From positions 806,001 through 870,000 of the forward strand of contig JADDTR010000003.1 of the NCBI GenBank assembly GCA_015345905.1: a stretch of DNA of 64,000 nucleotides, in the 5' to 3' direction. This stretch comes from Aotearoamyces nothofagi (Eukaryota > Ascomycota > Leotiomycetes > Leotiales > Tympanidaceae). The position numbers were made by a program, and so were the translations under genes. Below the pieces are notes generated by a model, which saw only the letters and a program-made list of their open reading frames with translations, was not told the DNA's origin and did no database searches. Positions 35,563 to 46,591 of this stretch are shown here, piece by piece; position 1 is the first letter of the stretch; every line of letters starts with the position of its first letter.

Positions 35563-35758
35563 GTATGTTTTCCCCAAAGACACTGTCAATGTTACTCCTG
35601 TGCTACACACCTTCAACATACCTATGGTTCGCAAGCCTCTAGCATATACCAATATAAGCTTGTCGTTGGCTACGAGCTGTTCTGCCGCATGTATATGGTA
35701 TGGCAGGGCAGATACATCAATGAAGTGTAGGACCTTGACTGACATCATATTCTTCCAG
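35563..35758 (+). promoter_or_regulatory. Candidate 5'-leader intron of chitin synthase
   Basis: A GTATGT donor at 35563 and a TTCTTCCAG acceptor at about 35758 flank 196 bp that ends four bases before the chitin synthase ATG. A leader intron at this spot would fit, but transcript evidence is needed. Confidence 0.4.
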
Positions 35759-35762
35759 AGTC

Positions 35763-38700
35763 ATGTCTCTACCAAGGCGACCAGAGGCCAGTGAGTCTCC
35801 AATTCGTGAACAACGCAATGCATATCGAAGTGCTCCTCGCCGTGCCCGCCCCGAGGATATCGAGGCAGGCTATGTCAGTGTTCCAAGACGAGAAAGCACA
35901 GGAAAATCTCCACGAAGAAAAGGCCGTCGCCCGTCATATCCAGATACGACACCGTCACCCTCTGATGATCGGCAACCCTTGTCTCCATACAAGACTCCCA
36001 GATCAGATATACCTCATGGATTCCAGCGCAAGCGTAGTCTCATCCGACCCGAAAGAAATCGAATTGACAAGGACCACCCAAACTACTATTATAGGCAACA
36101 TGCCGCGAACATGGAGGTTTTCCCCTCAACAACAGGCAGCGATCCGATGCTGGATGGGGCAGAAGATGGAGAGACGGATACCGAGGCTACAAGGCTGCGG
36201 AGCTCAAATGATGTGGACTACTCGCCATCCAAGGTTAGGAAGCATCGTTCTAGGCCGTCAAAAGGCCACTCACACGAGAAGAGGAGAGGATCGGAGCACA
36301 GATCTCGCCAGAAGTTACAGCGTGAGCAAACGAGGTCTAGGAAGGCGGCCAAGGCCGAGAAGCAGCGTCAAAGCAATCTAGACACAATCGGTGCCCCAAG
36401 TCTCTGGAATGTATACTGTGCCATTATCACTTTCTGGTGTCCGGACTTCATGTTAAGTTGCTGTGGCAAACCTGCCAAGGCACAAAAGAGGGCTTGGAGA
36501 GAGAAGGTTGGCCTCATTAGTATCATTCTCTGCATCATGACGTTCGTGGGCTATCTCACCTTTGGTTTTACTGCCACCGTTTGCGGGACTCCAGCTGTAC
36601 GCTTACGGGTGAACGAGGTCGATACGGGGTACCTGATTATCCACGGGAACGCATACGACTTATCGAATTCAGAGCACCCGGCAGCCTATGGAATTCCCAG
36701 TGGGTCTAACGTTCTATATGATCTCGCCCAAAAGCACGGCGGCCAAGACGCGAGCTTTTTATTCCAGAACGTGAATGGCAAATGCAAAGGGTTGATCACG
36801 AAGGCCCAGGGATCAGATGTTCCCAATAATACTGATGGCGACCTTGCCTGGTACTTTCCTTGTAATCTCTTCAATCAAGATGGTTCGAGCTCACCAAACG
36901 AGACTTTCGGGCCCTATCTCGGATACTCTTGCCATACTACAGCTACTGCGCGGGACACTTTCTATGATCTGAAGAGTTCAGGAGATGTATATTTCACGTG
37001 GGCTGATATCAAGAACTCGTCCAGAAACCTGATGGTTTATTCTGGAAACGTCCTGGATCTAGATCTACTAAACTGGTTCAACACGTCGCAGGTTACAGTT
37101 CCTTCGTTGTTTACAGAACTGGGCGACAAGGGTAGTAGCATGAATACTGCTGTGATGGGAAAGGACGTCACCCACGCCTTCCAGACCGGAGAGGATAAGC
37201 TAATTGCTCAGTGCTTCTCCCAGATCATCAAGGTCGGCACGGTCGACACGGAGACTGTTGGGTGTATAGCGTCCAAAGTCGTGTTATATGTATCCTTGGT
37301 ATTTATTATGGCAATTGTCATCACGAAGTTCGTACTCGCCCTTATCTTCCAATGGTTTCTTAGCCGCAAATACGCCGCTTCAAAGACGTCACAATCTTCA
37401 AATCCAAAGAAGCGTAACCGGCAGATCGAGGATTGGTCGGACGATATCTATCGTGCCCCTCCTCGTATCGCGGGAGATATTGGTAGTACTGTTGTTGGAT
37501 CGGACAGGAACAGCAGGAGGACGAGTGCTTTTCTTTCGACCACATCGAGATTTACTAATCCGTACGCTACTGATCGCGATGGCAACAAATACCGTCCGGC
37601 ACCTACGACTATGGCCAGTCAGAGTTCGACGGCGCAACTTCTCCCACTAAACCCTATCTATAAACAGCCAAATGACACTCGGATGAGCTTCTTCAACCCT
37701 AATTCTCATGACAGTTCACAATACGGAGGTATTATGGCCGACCTTGAAGGACCCGGTCCAGCCGGATTCATCCATGAAGCTGTCGTCCCTCAGCCACCTG
37801 CTGACTGGCAACCTTTCGGCTATCCTCTTGCACATGCACTTTGTCTTGTAACAGCATACTCCGAGGGTGAGCAAGGTATAAGGACCACTCTTGACTCCGT
37901 CGCTATGACGGATTACCCAAATAGTCACAAGTCTATTCTGGTCATTTGCGACGGGTTAATCAAGGGTAAAGGAGAATTGATGTCTACGCCAGATATTGTG
38001 ATTGGTATGATGAAAGACCACGCTATCCTTCCAGATGAAGTGCCGGCGTTCAGCTATGTTGCTGTTGCAAGTGGTTCCAAGAGACACAACATGGCCAAGA
38101 TATATTCAGGATTCTATGATTATGGCTCAAATTCCGCCATCCCAATTGACAAGCAGCAAAGAGTACCTATGATGTGTGTCGTTAAATGTGGCACCCCTGA
38201 CGAAGCTTCAAAGAGTAAACCCGGAAATCGAGGAAAGCGAGATAGTCAGATCATTCTAATGTCATTCTTGCAAAAGGTCATGTTTGACGAACGGATGACT
38301 GAACTCGAGTATGAAATGTTCAATGGCTTGTGGAAGGTTACCGGTATTTCGCCCGACTTCTATGAGATGGTAATGATGGTCGATGCCGATACAAAGGTTT
38401 TCCCTGATAGTTTGACGCACATGGTCTCTGCTATGGTGAAAGACCCCGAGATCATGGGCCTGTGCGGAGAGACGAAGATTGCCAATAAGAGAACCACATG
38501 GGTTACAGCAATCCAGGTTTTCGAATACTTTATCTCCCATCATCTTTCGAAGTCTTTCGAGTCCGTCTTTGGAGGTGTCACCTGTCTGCCCGGCTGTTTT
38601 TCCATGTACCGCATCAAAGCACCAAAGGGTGGCCAGAACTATTGGGTTCCTATTCTCGCGAACCCCGATGTCGTGGAGCACTACTCTGAGAATGTCGTCG

Positions 38701-39493
38701 ATACTCTACACAAGAAGAATCTTCTCCTACTTGGTGAAGATCGGTATCTGTCAACACTCATGCTTAGAACATTCCCAAAGCGAAAACAAGTCTTCGTCCC
38801 CCAAGCTGTTTGCAAAACAACAGTTCCTGAAGAGTTCAGTGTTTTATTGTCACAGAGACGCAGATGGATCAACAGTACTGTACACAATTTAATGGAGCTT
38901 GTTTTGGTCAGAGATCTTTGTGGAACCTTCTGCTTCAGTATGCAGTTTGTTGTTTTCATCGATTTAGTTGGAACCGTCGTTCTCCCAGCCGCCATTGCGT
39001 TCACATTCTACGTCGGTTAGTCACACCCATTAAAGCCCTTTCCCCACGTTTACTGATCAATCTAGTCATCATCTCAATCGTTCGCAAACCGGTTCAAGTG
39101 ATTCCGCTCGTACTTTTAGCTCTCATCCTTGGTCTTCCTGCCGTTCTAATTGTACTTACTGCGCATCGCTGGTCATACGTCGTTTGGATGTTGATCTACC
39201 TACTTTCTCTACCAATCTGGAATTTTGTCCTCCCAACCTACGCTTTCTGGAAGTTTGACGACTTCAGCTGGGGCGATACCCGTAAAACTGCCGGCGAAAA
39301 GACGAAGAAGGCAGGCATTGAATACGAGGGAGAATTTGACAGTAGCAAGATTACAATGAAGAGGTGGGGAGAATTTGAGAAGGAACGAAGAATTAAGGGC
39401 AGCTATGCCGGAAACAACAGTGCGGCAGCTAGCAGTGGAGGAGCCTGGCCGACCCAACCGCATGGCGGCTATGAGGAGTATTCTGATATTTGA
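35763..39493 (+). CDS. CHS3: Class IV chitin synthase (Chs3-type)
   Basis: Processive membrane glycosyltransferase making chitin from UDP-GlcNAc. Exons: 35763-39015 and 39066-39493, phase 1, 1226 aa, normal for class IV. The N-terminal 200 residues are basic and Arg/Ser-rich. Membrane spans follow near 210-275. A luminal region with the cytochrome b5-like fold and [16 protein letters not shown] comes next, then another span near 510-535. The catalytic domain follows, with [35 protein letters not shown] and the hallmark [16 protein letters not shown] (about 1031). C-terminal spans follow. There is no myosin motor domain, so classes V and VII are excluded. All catalytic motifs are intact. The gene is divergent from the gene of its presumed activator, Chs4/Skt5. 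Confidence 0.97.
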
Positions 39494-40159
39494 GCATGGG
39501 TAGGGGCTAGATCAAAGCCTTGCATTTAATGGTTGCATGGTATGTGCTAATAAGGCGAGCGTCTGGTCTCATATGCACTGGGTGTGCTGGCATGCGAGCA
39601 TAGGTATTGCATGGCGTCATTGTTTGAGTAAGAGTGTATAAATCGGATGGAATGGCATTGGCATATAGATGCTACTTCTCGGCATGATTCAGATAGAAGC
39701 CAGCATAAACGAATTGTATGAGTTATTATTGAATACTCTTTGCATCCTATAACTGCGGTCCGATAACTCTGGGCAACTAGAAAGGGGACGTGGGGAGCCA
39801 TGGTGTTGGAACCTCAGGCACCAAACCCACATTACAGGCTAAGAACTCGGAAGTGACCTTGATAATTTAGTAAAACTTTTGAAGATTTTGACTCTCTCAA
39901 ACTTGGACAAAATGCCCGAACATGGCGACAGAGGAACATCAAAACTCCTGAGGTCACCGACCCGTTTCCAGTATCATGGCCCGAGAGCGCAACGAGTATA
40001 GCTGAAAAGCAAGCAAGAAGAGCGTCCCCTGGAATTACACGTAAGTCAAGTGCAACCCTCACTCACTCGCCCCGTAAACCTCCGCCACCGATGCCGAGGA
40101 GCGAGAATGCAGGTATAAGTTTCACGTCTCGAGAAGTGATGATGGGAGTGATGGTGTTT

Positions 40160-40295
40160 AGCTGTGGGGGGAGGGAGAAGAGGATGGGAAGAGGAAGGGA
40201 TGGGATGATGGGAAATAGAAGAGGAGGGAAGGGAGAAGGAGGAGAAGAAGAAGAAGAAGAACGAAGGAAGGAAAAAGAAAGAGAAAAAAAAAAAG
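40160..40295. repeat. Purine-rich (G/A) tract
   Basis: About 135 bases are almost wholly G and A on the plus strand, including GGA and AAG runs and an A10 run, followed by C9. It is able in principle to form triplex DNA. A CT microsatellite lies at about 40366-40382. Confidence 0.75.
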
Positions 40296-40654
40296 CAACA
40301 TAAAAACCCCCCCCAGCATCTCTCCGCACCCCCGAGATGCCGGGACGTTTTCCCGACCCCATCTGCTCTCTCTCTCTCTCTGCGAGGGCGGTGATCGGAC
40401 GTTGCGAGAGCAAAACATTTCACGGAGACATCCGTAGCCGCGGGTTTGAAGAAGCCAGAAGCCCCCTCCCTTCCGTAACAGGAGGTGGGGGGAGGCGATG
40501 AGTGGATTTCTATAGGAAGCTAGGCACATTTTCTTTTTTAGGCGGGTTGGCTTATATATATATCGCGTAGGATAGATGGTGTTGTGGTGTTGCGGGGGGT
40601 CTGATAGGTTGGATCGAGGGGGAAGATGTGTTTGGAGACTTTGCGATGTGTGTC

Positions 40655-40676
40655 TATTTATTTATTTATTTATTTG
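40655..40676. repeat. TTTA tetranucleotide repeat
   Basis: About five TTTA units, just beyond the 3' end of PRP28. Confidence 0.8.
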
Positions 40677-40738
40677 ACTGCGTGCATGGCTATTGCACCA
40701 TTATCTATTTTGGTATCTATTACATACAGCAGAGATAA

Positions 40739-43313
40739 CTACCACCCCCCACCCTTCCCAGCGAAGCCACTGCTCTCCTCGATCTTCTTCTGCCCGCCGC
40801 CGCTCCTCGTGCTCTTCTGCTGCGCCGCCTCGTGCTTCCTCAGCTCCTCGGGCACGCGCGAGATGGAGCTCTTGGTCAGCATCTGCTTCAGGTCGTACAT
40901 GACGTCCGTGTCCTCGTTGCCCAGGAAGGTGAGCGCCACGCCGCTCTTGCCGGCGCGACCGGTCCTGCCGACGCGATGCGTGTAGCTCTCGATGTTGGTC
41001 GCCATGTTGAAGTTCACCACCAGGCTGACGTCGGGGACATCGATACCTCTGCCTGCGAGATCGGTCGCGACCAGGACGTCCGTGGCGCCCGAGCGAACGG
41101 ATGCCAGGGCGGCCTCTCTCTGTTCTTGCGTCTTGCTTCCGTGCAGGGTGACGGAAGAGAAGCCCATGTGCTTGATATCGCGAGCCACAGCGTCGCAGTT
41201 GCGCTTGATGTTGACAAAGACAATGATCGGGGGTGCGAATTCGCGAGATGCGAGGATCTCGTTGAGACGCTTCTTGCGCTTGTCTTCGCCGGAAACGAAC
41301 TCGACGCGCTGCTCGACGGTTTCGACGGCTTCGCCGACGTTGCCGATTGTGACAATGGCGGGCCTCCTGAGGTACTTCTTGGCGATCTTTTCTACAGCTG
41401 TTGGCATGGTGGCTGTGTACATCATTGTCTGTCTGTACCTTTCCTTGCCTCCAAGATGTCTGCTCATGGCTTGTGGATCCTCTGCATCGTCGGTATCTGG
41501 CTTTTCGTTTCCAACCGGTAAGGCATCAAGGATCTTATTGACAGATTCTTCGAAACCCAAGTCGATCATACGATCAGCTTCGTCCATTATAATGTAGCAA
41601 CATTGTCCCAGTACGAGAACTCTGCGTTCGATACAATCCACTAGACGACCTGGAGTAGCAATGATGATCTCAGCACCATTACGTAAGTTGTATGACTGCT
41701 CTTCCAGAGAGTGGCCACCGACTATACTGACACAATTAAATCCTAATGGTGTAGCAAACTTTCGAGCTTCGACCTCGATTTGCTGAGCCAGTTCACGAGT
41801 CGGTGCTAGAATGATAGCATATGGGCCATCATTCTTTGTCAGCTCGTTCAGTGGAGGTAATTCCGATATATAAACCAGTAATGGTAGTAAGAAGGCTGCC
41901 GTTTTTCCTGAACCAGTTACGGCAACGCCAATGAGATCTCGTGCCTGAAGGGCAATAGGGATAGCCGCCCGTTGTACTGCAGAAGGCTCGTCATAACCTA
42001 CTTGTGCGACAACATCAAGAAGACGTTTAGGAAGACCAGATTCTTCCCAATTGCGCATCGGATTTGGTATAGCTCCGCCTTTGGTACTGATGTTGAAGTC
42101 TTCTTTGAAGATACGCCAATCCCTCTCCCGCATATGTTCCAGCTTCTTTTCGCTCCAGTGTTTGTCGAGGGAATTCCTGCCACCAGCCTCTTCTTTCCTC
42201 CGCCGCTCCATCTCCATCAACTCCCTTGCGCGCAGCGCACCAGCTTCCCCATCTCTCTCTTCTAACGCTTTGGCGTATTTGACAATGCCACCTTCGCCCA
42301 AGTCGTCAGCAAATCCACCGAGTCGTCCCCTTCCATAAAAGTTGGCCTCAGCACGCGCCGCGTATATTGGATTGTAATCTGGACTTGTATCTTCCTCCGC
42401 ATTCCATTCAAAATTAAACTTCTTCTCAGTCGTGCGCCGCCTCTTCTTGTTGGCCGAAAATTTCGACTGATTGGACTCCGCTCCCATATATCTCAGCCGA
42501 GTGAGCGCAGCTTCCGTATCTTCTCCATTGGAAGGTCGTTTCTCTCCTGCCAGTGACGCCTTACCTGTATTTGTGGATGGTTTCGATGGCGGCCCCATAT
42601 TGGCTTTCGTCTTCCCATTGTTGCCGTTTCTTGCTGAGGCAGGACCAGAATATGCCGAGGATTCACCATGGCGCATTGATCTTGGTCCAGTAGGTACACT
42701 CGATGATCCTCGGCTATTACTTTCGCTGTATCCTGAGCGGTCTCGACCGCTGGAACCATTGGGTATCGACATACGACCATTGTCCAGAGAGTCTCTAGTG
42801 TGGTCAACTTCCGTCTTCCTTCTTTGCTCCTCTACCTCCTTCGCTCTCTTTTCTAGTGCTAGCTTTTCTCTTTGCGCCTTCGACAAAAATTTGGGCTGTA
42901 ATTTCAGAAAGTTAGTTTAGTCTTAGAATCAACTTTAACAGCATCTTGTGAACATTGATGCTATACTATATGTACGCGTTGTGACTACATACCTTTGCAG
43001 CAGCCTCATCTGCCTCCTTCTTCTTCTGTAAAATTTCTTCGATACTGAGAGGGCCACGACCTTTTGGCGCGCCCCATCCCTTCTTCTTCTTGAACTCCTC
43101 AGCCGGAGCTGGAGGCGGAGGTTGTAACTCTGAAGGTGGAGGCGGTGGTAGACCCTGCGGAGGCGGTGGAGCAAATGTTTCTGGTGGAGGCGGCGGTACT
43201 AGAGAATCTGGGGGAGGTGGTGGTGGTGAGGAAGGCCTTCCTGTATCCTTAGGTGGCGGAGGTGGTTGAATCATGGCATCGCCATTAGAATACCCGTTGG
43301 AATACCCTGACAT
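40739..43313 (-). CDS. PRP28: DEAD-box pre-mRNA splicing helicase Prp28
   Basis: ATP-dependent RNA helicase that exchanges U1 for U6 at the 5' splice site during spliceosome activation. Exons: 43313-42993 and 42895-40739, phase 0, 825 aa. The N-terminus is a polyproline region (about 15-75), then KKKGWGAPKGRGPLSIEEI, typical of fungal Prp28, then a charged RS/KE-rich stretch. Helicase motifs in order: TGSGKT (about 434), APTRELAQQIE, ATPGRLVD, IIMDEADRMIDLGF (about 545), MYTATMP (SAT variant), VFVNIKRNCDAVARD, TDLAGRGIDVPDVSLVVNF, and YTHRVGRTGRAG (about 748). The TAT in place of SAT in motif III is an observed variant. The start is the ATG at 43313; a GTG-started upstream extension was not used. 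Confidence 0.97.
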
Positions 43314-43573
43314 GGCAATAGGCCCGGTCTGAAGTAGTAGTGCTATTAAAGTTATCCTCTTGCGACAGATGAATCGTATCGTAAAGGAGAATTCGCAGTT
43401 GCAACGACTATTGTCCAGTTGAGGTTGCGACGGCAAGGCTGGCGACGAGGTTAAATAATTCAAATGGGGCTTGCACAGCCGAGCACAGAAAGTCTAAGCG
43501 GGCTCATGGATTTATCTCGAGGCACCACATCGAAGCTCCTATTGAGCCGACTACTACCAATTGACAACTCAAC

Positions 43574-44262
43574 ATGGCGTCAGCATCACGGCATATAAGG
43601 CTTGCACAGTCCCTACCTCCTCGATTACAGAGGTTCTTCGCGCGATATCCGCCGCCGGCCATTCTTCCATCCGCAACTCAATCGCCGAAGTCCCCCGACT
43701 CGCCGTTAGCAATCTCCAATACCTCTTCATCCAACCCCGTTGAGTCCATAACAGAGACTCTGTCTGGAGGACCAAGCGCGTCACCCTTTAGGGCGCAGAA
43801 GCACACTACCACTGGCAAATGGCACGACCCGGTCTATTCCTTACGGAGGCAAGCAGATTTAGTCAAGCTGGCACGCCAGCATGGGGTTGAAGAGTTAATG
43901 CCATTCAGTGTGAAGAGCACGGCAGAGAAATTGCGAAGAAGGGAGGAGAATGGCTTACGAGTGAAGGGAACCGGAGTCGGACAGAAAGTAAAGGGAAAGG
44001 AGAGCGAAAGGACATTGAAGGGACGGTATGTTGTCTATCGTTCTGGCGCCATTGCCATTGGACAGCGACTGTTATTGCTGTAAACTGACTGACTCTTTAA
44101 ATTCTAGCCTCGAGAAACGGAGACAAGCAATGTTAAATATGCCCCAGATGATACAGACCTGGAAGGAAGTAAGTCATGTTACTAATCCTCAAAACTGCGT
44201 TACCCTGCTGACATTTACAACAGAGAGGTCATGGTCGTGGATGGAAGAAGTGGCCGAAATAG
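43574..44262 (+). CDS. MRPL25: Mitochondrial large ribosomal subunit protein mL59
   Basis: Protein of the mitochondrial 54S subunit. Exons: 43574-44025, 44108-44168 and 44224-44262, 183 aa. The N-terminus ASASRHIRLAQSLPPRLQRF is basic and amphipathic, a targeting-like segment. The core has KWHDPVYSLRRQADLVKLAR and a basic VKGKESERTLKGRLEKRR. The end RGHGRGWKKWPK comes from a 13-codon last exon, which fits the fungal mL59 family as I recall it. Divergent from PRP28 with 260 bp between starts. Confidence 0.85.
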
Positions 44263-44650
44263 ACTTTTGTTTCTGCTAAATAAAATTTCAGAAGCATGTC
44301 AATTGTACAATAGTGTGTGTTTTGCCAGTAACTTGGTTGCTGGTTGCGGGCATGGGGGACGGCGTTGTCATTATCAAATACAGAGGATGAATGTGAAGAA
44401 AATTCTTATGCCTCGGGCTTGAAACTATTGTAAACTCTTGATTAAAGCTTGTGATGACTCAGAATCGGTGTCTTTGAATCTACTGTTCTGTTCCTGAAGG
44501 ACAGTCTCAAAGTCTTACTACCTCGCAAGGCTGACAGACGATATTTGCTGCCTAAGGCTTAGAGGATTGGCGAGGTGCAAGCCACATTTTGCCTTTGCCC
44601 GAGCAAAGGCTAGTGATATCAAGACTTCATGACTTCATAGGTTTAATAAA
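44263..44650. other. Intergenic, DPH4 promoter
   Basis: About 390 bp between two plus-strand genes; no other feature recognised. Confidence 0.5.
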
Positions 44651-45253
44651 ATGCCGCAGGAGCTGGCGGTTGGCAATCTGGTCCCAGTAACCACTCATTA
44701 TGAAGTTCTTGGGATGCCGGGAAATCTAAGTTCCACAAAAACTCTTCCGGCGCAAATGCTCAAGGCTGCATATCGAAGAGCTCTTCTCCAGCACCACCCA
44801 GACAAATCTCAAGTACTTAGCACAGGCGCTGGCTCTCCTCAAAGCAAAACAAATAACAACAGCAGAAAGGTCGGCTATTCTGTGGATCAGATTACTGAAG
44901 CATATGCCGTTCTTTCTGTTCCACAGCTACGTGAGAGATATGACCGAGACCTGAAGTTGCGAGCGTTATCCCAAAATGGCGTTGCAACACGAGATAAAGA
45001 AGTATTTCGCACGGGGGTCGAGATTGTGGATCTTGATGATCTAGATTTTGAAGAGTCTAGCAGAGTCTGGTACAGAAGCTGCAGATGTGGAGACGATCGA
45101 GGCTTTTTGGTTAAAGAAGATGACCTTGAAGAAGCTGCTGAGGATGGTGAGCTCAATGTCGGCTGCAAAGGATGCAGTCTTTGGCTGAGGGTTCTCTTTG
45201 GAGTAGTCGAAGAGGATGATGATGAGGTTAAAGGAGAGGGCGGACCTGGCTGA
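44651..45253 (+). CDS. DPH4: Diphthamide biosynthesis protein 4 (J domain, CSL zinc finger)
   Basis: Works in the first step of diphthamide formation on elongation factor 2, as a J-domain, metal-binding partner of Dph1-Dph2-Dph3. Single exon, 200 aa. The J domain covers about residues 15-100, with HYEVLGMP and the catalytic HPD at 49-51 in LLQHHPDKS. The CSL zinc finger near the C-terminus has the four ligands C144, C146, C172 and C175 (YRSCRCGDDRGFLV; GCKGCSLWLRV). The tail is acidic. Length and domain order match the fungal family. Confidence 0.95.
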   Translation: MPQELAVGNLVPVTTHYEVLGMPGNLSSTKTLPAQMLKAAYRRALLQHHPDKSQVLSTGAGSPQSKTNNNSRKVGYSVDQITEAYAVLSVPQLRERYDRDLKLRALSQNGVATRDKEVFRTGVEIVDLDDLDFEESSRVWYRSCRCGDDRGFLVKEDDLEEAAEDGELNVGCKGCSLWLRVLFGVVEEDDDEVKGEGGPG

Positions 45254-45886
45254 ATAATGGCATAGCTCATTGATGAAGCACTGCTTATAGCACCAAGGCA
45301 TCGAGTCTGATCTCCACGTCGTCCTCGCCATCTACCAAGCACAATACCAAGGAAGACCAAGACTATGGCTATTAAATTCAAGTCACGCAAGCAGATAGTC
45401 TGATAGTCCCAAAAGCTGTATGGCGAAGAAACCGCCTCCTTTCCCAGGACCTACAGTTCAAGTACTGCATCAGCAGAGTCGATCAAAGACTAACGTGCAA
45501 TATGATGGGGGTTCCTATTAGAACCAGGGGGTATATCTGTATATAGCTTGAGAGTAGGGACGTAAAGAACTATGAGAGTTAGGCACATTATACGGAGTAG
45601 AGCATCTAATACAGCTCAAATTTTATATGAGTTTATATACCCGAACCTGTGTGATTTCTCAATGCTCTAAAGCTCCATATTCTTCTCATAGAAATCTTCA
45701 ACAGGCATTTAAGTAGGTTGCTGCAGCCTGCAGGCAACAATACTGGGTTTCGCCTCCGTTTCTACTTGTGTACTAATATCGAACTATCCACAATCCGTTG
45801 ACCACCTAATTCTTGAGTGTCTATAAAGTCAATCACAGACTATTTATCCTAAAGCAACAAGCTATAGATTCAAAATACGTGTTCAG
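45254..45886. other. Intergenic, MND1 promoter
   Basis: About 630 AT-rich bases between two plus-strand genes. No repeat or RNA gene recognised. Confidence 0.5.
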
Positions 45887-46591
45887 ATGGTACGTTAGTA
45901 AAGTGCAGCTGTCTAACAGCTTCTTATGTCATTCTAGGCGCCAAAATCTCTCTCTCCAGCTGCAAAGCAAGCTTTAATCCTCGAGTGGTTTCAACGGAGT
46001 CTCATGGCACATTCATTTAAAGATCTCGAAAAAGCTCTACCACCAGTAGGATCTATCGCACAACAGCAAGTCAAGGAATATCTTCAGGCCCTCACCGACG
46101 AGGGCCAAGTTCGCGTTGAGAAAATTGGTAGCGGTAATTGGTACTGGTCTTTCTTGTCCGATGCAAAGAAGAGCAAAGAGAAGGTAGAAATGGATCTCAA
46201 AGAAGAGCAGCACAAGCTGATTACGTTGATCTCCGACATTGATAAACAGATTGAAGATGAAATGGCCCAGCGCGCGGACGATGATGAGATGCTCGAGGAC
46301 AATGGCATGGATAGGAAGAGCTTACTGGAGACTCACGAAGTGCTTTCGAGGCAGGCTGAGCTTCTAGAGAAAGAGTTGGCTGGCTACAGTGACAACGACC
46401 CAACAGAGGTGCTCCGGAAGGCCAATGAGACGAAGATACTAAAGGAGAGTGCGGAAAGGTGGACGGATAACATCGACATCATCGAGACATTCTTGGTGCA
46501 GCAAATGCAGGATAGAGAAGCTGTCGGCCAACTCATGCAGAGCATCTGCGAGGATGAATACACGATTGGAGAAGGGCTCAAAGAACTCTAA
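45887..46591 (+). CDS. MND1: Meiotic nuclear division protein Mnd1
   Basis: Partner of Hop2; stimulates Dmc1/Rad51 strand invasion in meiotic recombination. Exon 1 codes only the ATG (45887-45889). A 48-bp intron (GTACGT donor, TTCTAG acceptor) leads to exon 2 at 45938-46591; 218 aa. The spliced N-terminus reads MAPKSLSPAAKQALILEWFQ, the conserved Mnd1 opening. A winged-helix region follows (SFKDLEKALP, GSIAQQQVKEYLQAL, GSGNWYWSF), then a long coiled coil (about 75-165), then a C-terminal segment with RWTDNIDIIETFL. Without the start-codon exon the protein would lose its first 22 residues, up to the next ATG at 46004. Confidence 0.95.

Larger units (their letters stand above)
29784..35762. 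other. 6 kb gene-free interval between SKT5 and chitin synthase
   Basis: By far the longest gap in the window. It must hold the promoters of both divergent genes. It is GC-rich in parts, crowded with tandem repeats (listed separately) and with palindromic TACAGTAC/GTACTGTA words. Dozens of ORFs up to about 220 codons occur on both strands. None has a domain, a signal peptide followed by a plausible mature protein, or matching splice sites, and several are just repeat translations. No transposase, reverse transcriptase or terminal repeats were found. A non-coding transcript or a long leader for the synthase gene is possible. Confidence 0.6.
39494..40738. other. Convergent gap with purine-rich tract
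   Basis: 1.2 kb between the 3' ends of the chitin synthase and PRP28 genes. It holds a long purine tract and a TTTA repeat (listed). ORFs over the tract are repeat translations. No gene seen. Confidence 0.6.

Noticed and set aside
40046-40529. Overlapping Phe/Ser-rich minus-strand ORFs
   Set aside because: Translations of the purine tract read on the opposite strand.
42471-42920. ORFs antisense to PRP28 (also 40832-41521 and 40992-41597)
   Set aside because: Shadows of the helicase gene; the sense strand carries full helicase motifs.
44887-45390. Antisense ORF over DPH4
   Set aside because: Ser-rich shadow of the acidic DPH4 frame.
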